This document shows positions 60,942 through 64,000 of a stretch of DNA of 64,000 bases, in pieces. The stretch is from Chloroflexota bacterium (GTDB taxonomy: Bacteria; Chloroflexota; UBA6077; JACCZL01). A model generated the notes under the pieces. The model saw nothing but the letters and a program-made list of their open reading frames with translations, did no database searches and had not been told where the DNA came from. Position 1 is the first letter of the stretch. Each line of letters begins with the position of its first letter. The position numbers and the translations under genes were made by a program. Location of the stretch: contig JADLFM010000128.1 in the NCBI GenBank assembly GCA_020845495.1, forward strand, positions 186,001 through 250,000. Reading direction: 5' to 3'.

Positions 60942-61781
60942 TCAGGCGAGAAGGCCCCTGCGAGGCGCCAGATGCTGCGCTCCGTCCGGCAGCTTGAACG
61001 ACCGGGCCTGGGAGTAGACCCGCAGCGGATTCTGCCAGACCACCTTCTCGATCTCCTCCTGGCTGAAGCCGTACTTTCGCATCAGTAAAGCCGTCTTCGG
61101 CACGCTGAGCGGATCGGACGGACCCCAGTCGGCCGAACTGTTCACGAGCATGCGGTCGGTGCCGTACTGGCGCAGGATGTTGACGGCGCGCTCAGGTGAG
61201 AGCTTGGTGACCGGGTAGACGGTCATGCCGATCCACATCTCGGTGGCCAGCGCAAGTGGCACCGTCTCCTCGGTGTTGTGGTCGAGTACGACGAGGCGCG
61301 GGTCGATACCCTCTTCGCGGACGATCTCGATGGACCGCTCGACGCCGGCCTTCTTGTACTGGTGTGGGGTGTGCACCAGCAGCGGCAGGCCGCGGTCCCG
61401 CGCCATCCGAACCTGCGTGCGGAAGATCTCCTCCTCAGCCTCGGTCTGCCGATCGAAGCCGACCTCGCCGACTCCGACGCAGTGCGGATGATCGAGATAC
61501 TCCGGCAGGCGCTCGAGCACCTCGTGTGCGAGTGCCAGATCGTTCGCCTCACGCGGATTCATCGAGAGCGTGCACTGGTGCTGGATGCCGAACAGGGCGG
61601 CCCGCTCGTGCTCGTAGCCGAGCAGATGCTCGAAGTAGTCGAAGAAGCTCCCGGCCCGAACACGGGGCTGCCCAAGCCAGAAGGATGGATCGACGACGAT
61701 TTCAATGCCGGCCAGGGCCATCTTCTCGTAGTCGTCGGTCGTGCGTGCGTACATGTGGATATGCGGGTCGACGATCCGCAC
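60942..61781 (-). CDS. TatD-like amidohydrolase, EboB-like
   Basis: 279 residues from GTG 61781 (GGGGGAGG upstream). All metal ligands of the TatD/amidohydrolase fold are present: HxH in DPHIHMYARTTDDYE, Glu in GVGEVGFD, His in LLVHTPHQYKKAG, His in VVLDHNTEETV and Asp in VNSSADWGPSDPL. Motifs such as IVVDPSFWLGQPR, GSFFDYFEHLLG and CTLSMNPREAND are distinctive of the TatD-like hydrolase of ebo clusters rather than of DNase TatD, as far as I can judge. First gene of the six-gene cluster. Hydrolysis of an unknown metabolite is inferred; ebo mutants elsewhere affect export of scytonemin precursors. Confidence 0.88.
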   Translation of the reverse strand: MRIVDPHIHMYARTTDDYEKMALAGIEIVVDPSFWLGQPRVRAGSFFDYFEHLLGYEHERAALFGIQHQCTLSMNPREANDLALAHEVLERLPEYLDHPHCVGVGEVGFDRQTEAEEEIFRTQVRMARDRGLPLLVHTPHQYKKAGVERSIEIVREEGIDPRLVVLDHNTEETVPLALATEMWIGMTVYPVTKLSPERAVNILRQYGTDRMLVNSSADWGPSDPLSVPKTALLMRKYGFSQEEIEKVVWQNPLRVYSQARSFKLPDGAQHLAPRRGLLA

Positions 61782-61931
61782 AGTGATGCCTCCCCCGGGC
61801 CCAGCGGCTCAACGTGCAACGGGTCCAGATCGTACTTCCGTGCCAGATGATCGCCCCGATCCACCCGGCCGGTCAACTCGAGTCGTCCCGTCGAGTCGTC
61901 CCCTGGAAGGAGCCCGGTCACGTTCCTTCGC

Positions 61932-61937
61932 TATAAT
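61932..61937 (+). promoter_or_regulatory. Consensus -10 box TATAAT
   Basis: TATAAT lies 53 bp before ATG 61991. No good -35 at 16-18 bp was found. It probably drives the small membrane-protein gene. Confidence 0.45.
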
Positions 61938-61990
61938 TCCGCTTGGACACGCGAGGCCTCGCCGCGCGCCGCACCGAATCAGGAGAGCCC

Positions 61991-62440
61991 ATGCCCCGCA
62001 CGAGTCGTGCCGTTGCCCAACGGCTGGCATCGCAGGCGAAGTCAAAGAAGCGTCGCGCGCCGCGCCCCGACATGCCGGCGCCCGAGGGAGGCACGCCCTC
62101 CCCAGAGGCGACCGCATCGGTGTCACCTACCGTCGAGCAGATTCTCGATGAGGTCGTGCCGTCCGGCGCCGGATCGCGCGCTGCCGCATCGCCGGTTGCC
62201 ACGGCGCGGACCGCCGCGCCGGCTGGATCGCCGGTGGCGGCCGCTCCACGCCGCACGCTCGGGACCGGAACGCGTACGGGGCCTGGGCGTGCTCCGGCGC
62301 ACCGCGCCGCCGCACCCCGCCGGCGCTACTCCGAGTACGCGGCCGAGTACGCGTACGTCTGGGCCGATCTCCACCGGATCGTTATCGTCGCCGGTGTCCT
62401 GGTACTGTTGATGGTTGCGCTCTGGTTCGCACTCGAGTAA
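61991..62440 (+). CDS. Small basic protein with C-terminal membrane anchor
   Basis: 149 residues from ATG 61991 with AGGAG upstream; a TTG at 61943 is in frame but lies only 5 nt after the -10 box. A Lys/Arg-rich N-terminus (RLASQAKSKKRRAPRP), a long Ala/Pro/Thr/Arg disordered region and a C-terminal helix (IVIVAGVLVLLMVALWFALE) preceded by YSEYAAEYAYVWADLHR. Tail-anchored topology is inferred. Function unknown. Confidence 0.65.
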   Translation: MPRTSRAVAQRLASQAKSKKRRAPRPDMPAPEGGTPSPEATASVSPTVEQILDEVVPSGAGSRAAASPVATARTAAPAGSPVAAAPRRTLGTGTRTGPGRAPAHRAAAPRRRYSEYAAEYAYVWADLHRIVIVAGVLVLLMVALWFALE

Positions 62441-62488
62441 CGCCCGAGGCTCGTACCGGAACCGGGTGCGGCGATATCCGAGAAGTGT

Positions 62489-62520
62489 GAACGGGGCGGG
62501 CCACCTGGCCCGCCCCGTTC
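62489..62520. terminator. Bidirectional intrinsic terminator
   Basis: A perfect 14-bp stem (62489-62502 with 62507-62520), loop ACCT, followed by ATTTGT on the + strand. It lies between two convergent genes, the expected place for a shared terminator. Confidence 0.8.
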
Positions 62521-62585
62521 ATTTGTGCTCCATCGTGCAGCCTCGCTGCCCGCCGCGTCAGATGCAGCGGGACCGTGACGAGCGG

Positions 62586-64000
62586 TTAGTACAGGCGGGC
62601 GGCTCCGATGTAACGCGGCCCCCAGTAGCTATCGCTGAGGCTGGAGATCTTCACACCCGACGACTCATCCGAAGCGTGGATGAAGCGGCCGCCTCCGATG
62701 TAGATCCCCGCATGCGACAGTCCTGGCATGTAGGTATTGGCAAAGAAGACGGTATCGCCCGGCTGAAGGTTGTTCATCGAGATGCGCGGCCCGCCATTCA
62801 ACTGACCCCATAGCCCGCGCGAGACCGGCCTACCGAGGGCGTTGTGGATATACCAGACGAAGCCGCTGCAATCGAAGCCGCTCGGCGACGTGCCACCGAA
62901 GACGTAGCGAGCACCGAGATATTTCATCGCCGCCCCGACGACCGCGCTCCCATTGCCGCCGCCCGCGACCGGAACGGGAGCCGTGACCGAGGCCGCTGCC
63001 AACCGATTCGGCGCCTGCGGTTTCGCGGCGACCGGCGCGGATGGCCTGGCGGCGGCTTGCGAGCGGGCAGCAGCCGGCTGAGCCTGGGCCAGAGTGGACT
63101 GCGCTGCCGGGCGCTGCGCGGAGGCGACATTCGCACGAGCCGGCGCGGCGGCGACGGGTGCGGCCGGTGCTGGCACCGCCGCAATCAGCGCGAGCGGCGT
63201 ACCGGTGCTGGCGCCAGCGAGCGAGTAGGTGGGTTGGGGCCGTTCGGCGCCAGGGATCGTCAGCATCGAGCCGACTTTCAGGCTGTCCGGATTGGCGATC
63301 GCGTTGAAGTCGATCAGCGGCCCAAGGTCCACCTTGTAGAAGGAGGCGATGTCGGACAGGCTCTCGCCAGCCAGAACTTCGTGCTGGATACCGTTGACGG
63401 GGAGCACCTTGAGCTTCATCCCCGGCCGAATCAGGTCGGCATCGCCGAGGTTGTTGGCGCTCAGGATCGTCCAGACGGTGACCCCAAACTGCGTCGACAA
63501 CTGTCCGAGGGTGTCGCCATCCTGGACCTCGTACTCGACCGGCGACGGCTTCGCCAGCGTTGCCGGATCGACGTTGGCGGTCTGGCCGGCCTGGACGTTC
63601 TCCTGCCGCCTCGTCTGACCGACGGCTCGCTCGGCCGTCTCCATCCCCGGCACCACAACCCGCTCGTACGGGATCTTGTGATCGGGATCGTTTGGAAGGG
63701 CGTTCGCCGTCGCAACGTCGATTGCCTCGACGTGGTACCGCTCGGCCAGATGCCCGAGCGTCTCATCTGGCTCGACGTCAGCGACCACACCCTCAACCGG
63801 TGGGATCAGCAGATCCTGGCCCGGCTGGATCATGTTTGGGTCGTCGAGTTTGTTCGAAGCAAGGATGGTGCTGATGCTGACCGAATACTCGGCCGCGATC
63901 GAGCGGATCGTGTCTCCCTCGGCCACCCGCCGTACCGCTGGCTTGAGTGGCCCGCCGCTCGTGTCGGCTGCCGATCGACCTGGCGCGGCCTCGGCCGCGT
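62586..64000 (-). CDS. LysM-repeat NlpC/P60 peptidoglycan hydrolase, partial (N-terminus beyond window edge)
   Basis: The frame is open to the right edge; a GTG at 63926 is inside a LysM motif (VRRVAEGDTIRSIAAEYS), so the real start is outside. Four LysM-like units are visible (EGDTIRSIAAEYSV; PDETLGHLAERYHV; DGDTLGQLSTQFGV; AGESLSDIASFYKV), then an Ala/Pro-rich linker and an NlpC/P60 domain: Cys in GFDCSGFVWY, His in LSHAGIYIG and His in RFIHASD. It cleaves peptidoglycan stem peptides outside the membrane, anchored to glycans by LysM. A bidirectional terminator follows it. Confidence 0.9.
   Translation of the reverse strand, partial: AAEAAPGRSAADTSGGPLKPAVRRVAEGDTIRSIAAEYSVSISTILASNKLDDPNMIQPGQDLLIPPVEGVVADVEPDETLGHLAERYHVEAIDVATANALPNDPDHKIPYERVVVPGMETAERAVGQTRRQENVQAGQTANVDPATLAKPSPVEYEVQDGDTLGQLSTQFGVTVWTILSANNLGDADLIRPGMKLKVLPVNGIQHEVLAGESLSDIASFYKVDLGPLIDFNAIANPDSLKVGSMLTIPGAERPQPTYSLAGASTGTPLALIAAVPAPAAPVAAAPARANVASAQRPAAQSTLAQAQPAAARSQAAARPSAPVAAKPQAPNRLAAASVTAPVPVAGGGNGSAVVGAAMKYLGARYVFGGTSPSGFDCSGFVWYIHNALGRPVSRGLWGQLNGGPRISMNNLQPGDTVFFANTYMPGLSHAGIYIGGGRFIHASDESSGVKISSLSDSYWGPRYIGAARLY

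Overview
This window is high-GC bacterial chromosome with dense coding on both strands, short gaps and strong GC bias at third codon positions. The gene mix fits Chloroflexota (Thermomicrobia-like) best: secreted proteins with long Pro/Thr linkers, LysM/NlpC wall proteins, a PASTA Ser/Thr kinase with a DUF624-like partner, an SCO1664-family kinase-like protein and DHA2/MFS_3 transporters. This placement is inference; no rRNA or tRNA gene was seen that would settle it. Both window edges cut through LysM-domain genes on the minus strand.

Left third (1-22.6 kb): a partial LysM protein; a ubiquitin-like sulfur carrier next to ttuA (tRNA 2-thiolation); an MFS exporter; a tandem pair of acetyl-xylan-esterase-type hydrolases, the second without its catalytic serine; a family III CoA transferase; a mismatch uracil glycosylase; an SDR; a CNNM/CorC membrane protein with no canonical start codon; a malic enzyme-phosphotransacetylase fusion; two sulfotransferase-like proteins; a 4-oxalocrotonate tautomerase; a flippase/glycosyltransferase pair; a large secreted protein; and a divergent CarH-like B12-binding MerR regulator.

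Middle (22.7-46 kb): a nucleotidyltransferase, an MBL hydrolase, panE, moaA, a 2-hydroxyacid dehydrogenase, a secreted HExxH protein, an SCO1664-family protein, a prepilin peptidase, a membrane methyltransferase, a sugar ABC importer (binding protein plus two permeases, no ATPase), a DHA2 exporter, an L,D-transpeptidase, a stress protein, a cytidylate-kinase-like/BON fusion, holB, and an ECF sigma/anti-sigma pair divergent from a secreted metalloprotease-like gene.

Right third (46-64 kb): an alpha/beta hydrolase, a degenerate gamma-carbonic-anhydrase-like protein, the PASTA kinase operon, a P-loop kinase and a VOC protein. Then comes a six-gene minus-strand cluster (61781 down to 54676): TatD-like hydrolase, TIM-barrel isomerase, MFS transporter, Zn-type dehydrogenase, UbiA-like prenyltransferase and an alkaline-phosphatase-superfamily protein. 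Three of these strongly resemble Ebo metabolite-traffic proteins (TatD-like EboB, UbiA-like EboC, AP-type EboF). EboA and EboD are absent, and a transporter and an oxidoreductase are present instead. This unusual Ebo-type locus is the best candidate for an undescribed system here.

Other recurring themes are short tandem repeats (11-27 bp units) in gaps and at gene ends, and TACAAT -10 boxes placed so that transcripts would begin at the start codon (leaderless mRNAs).
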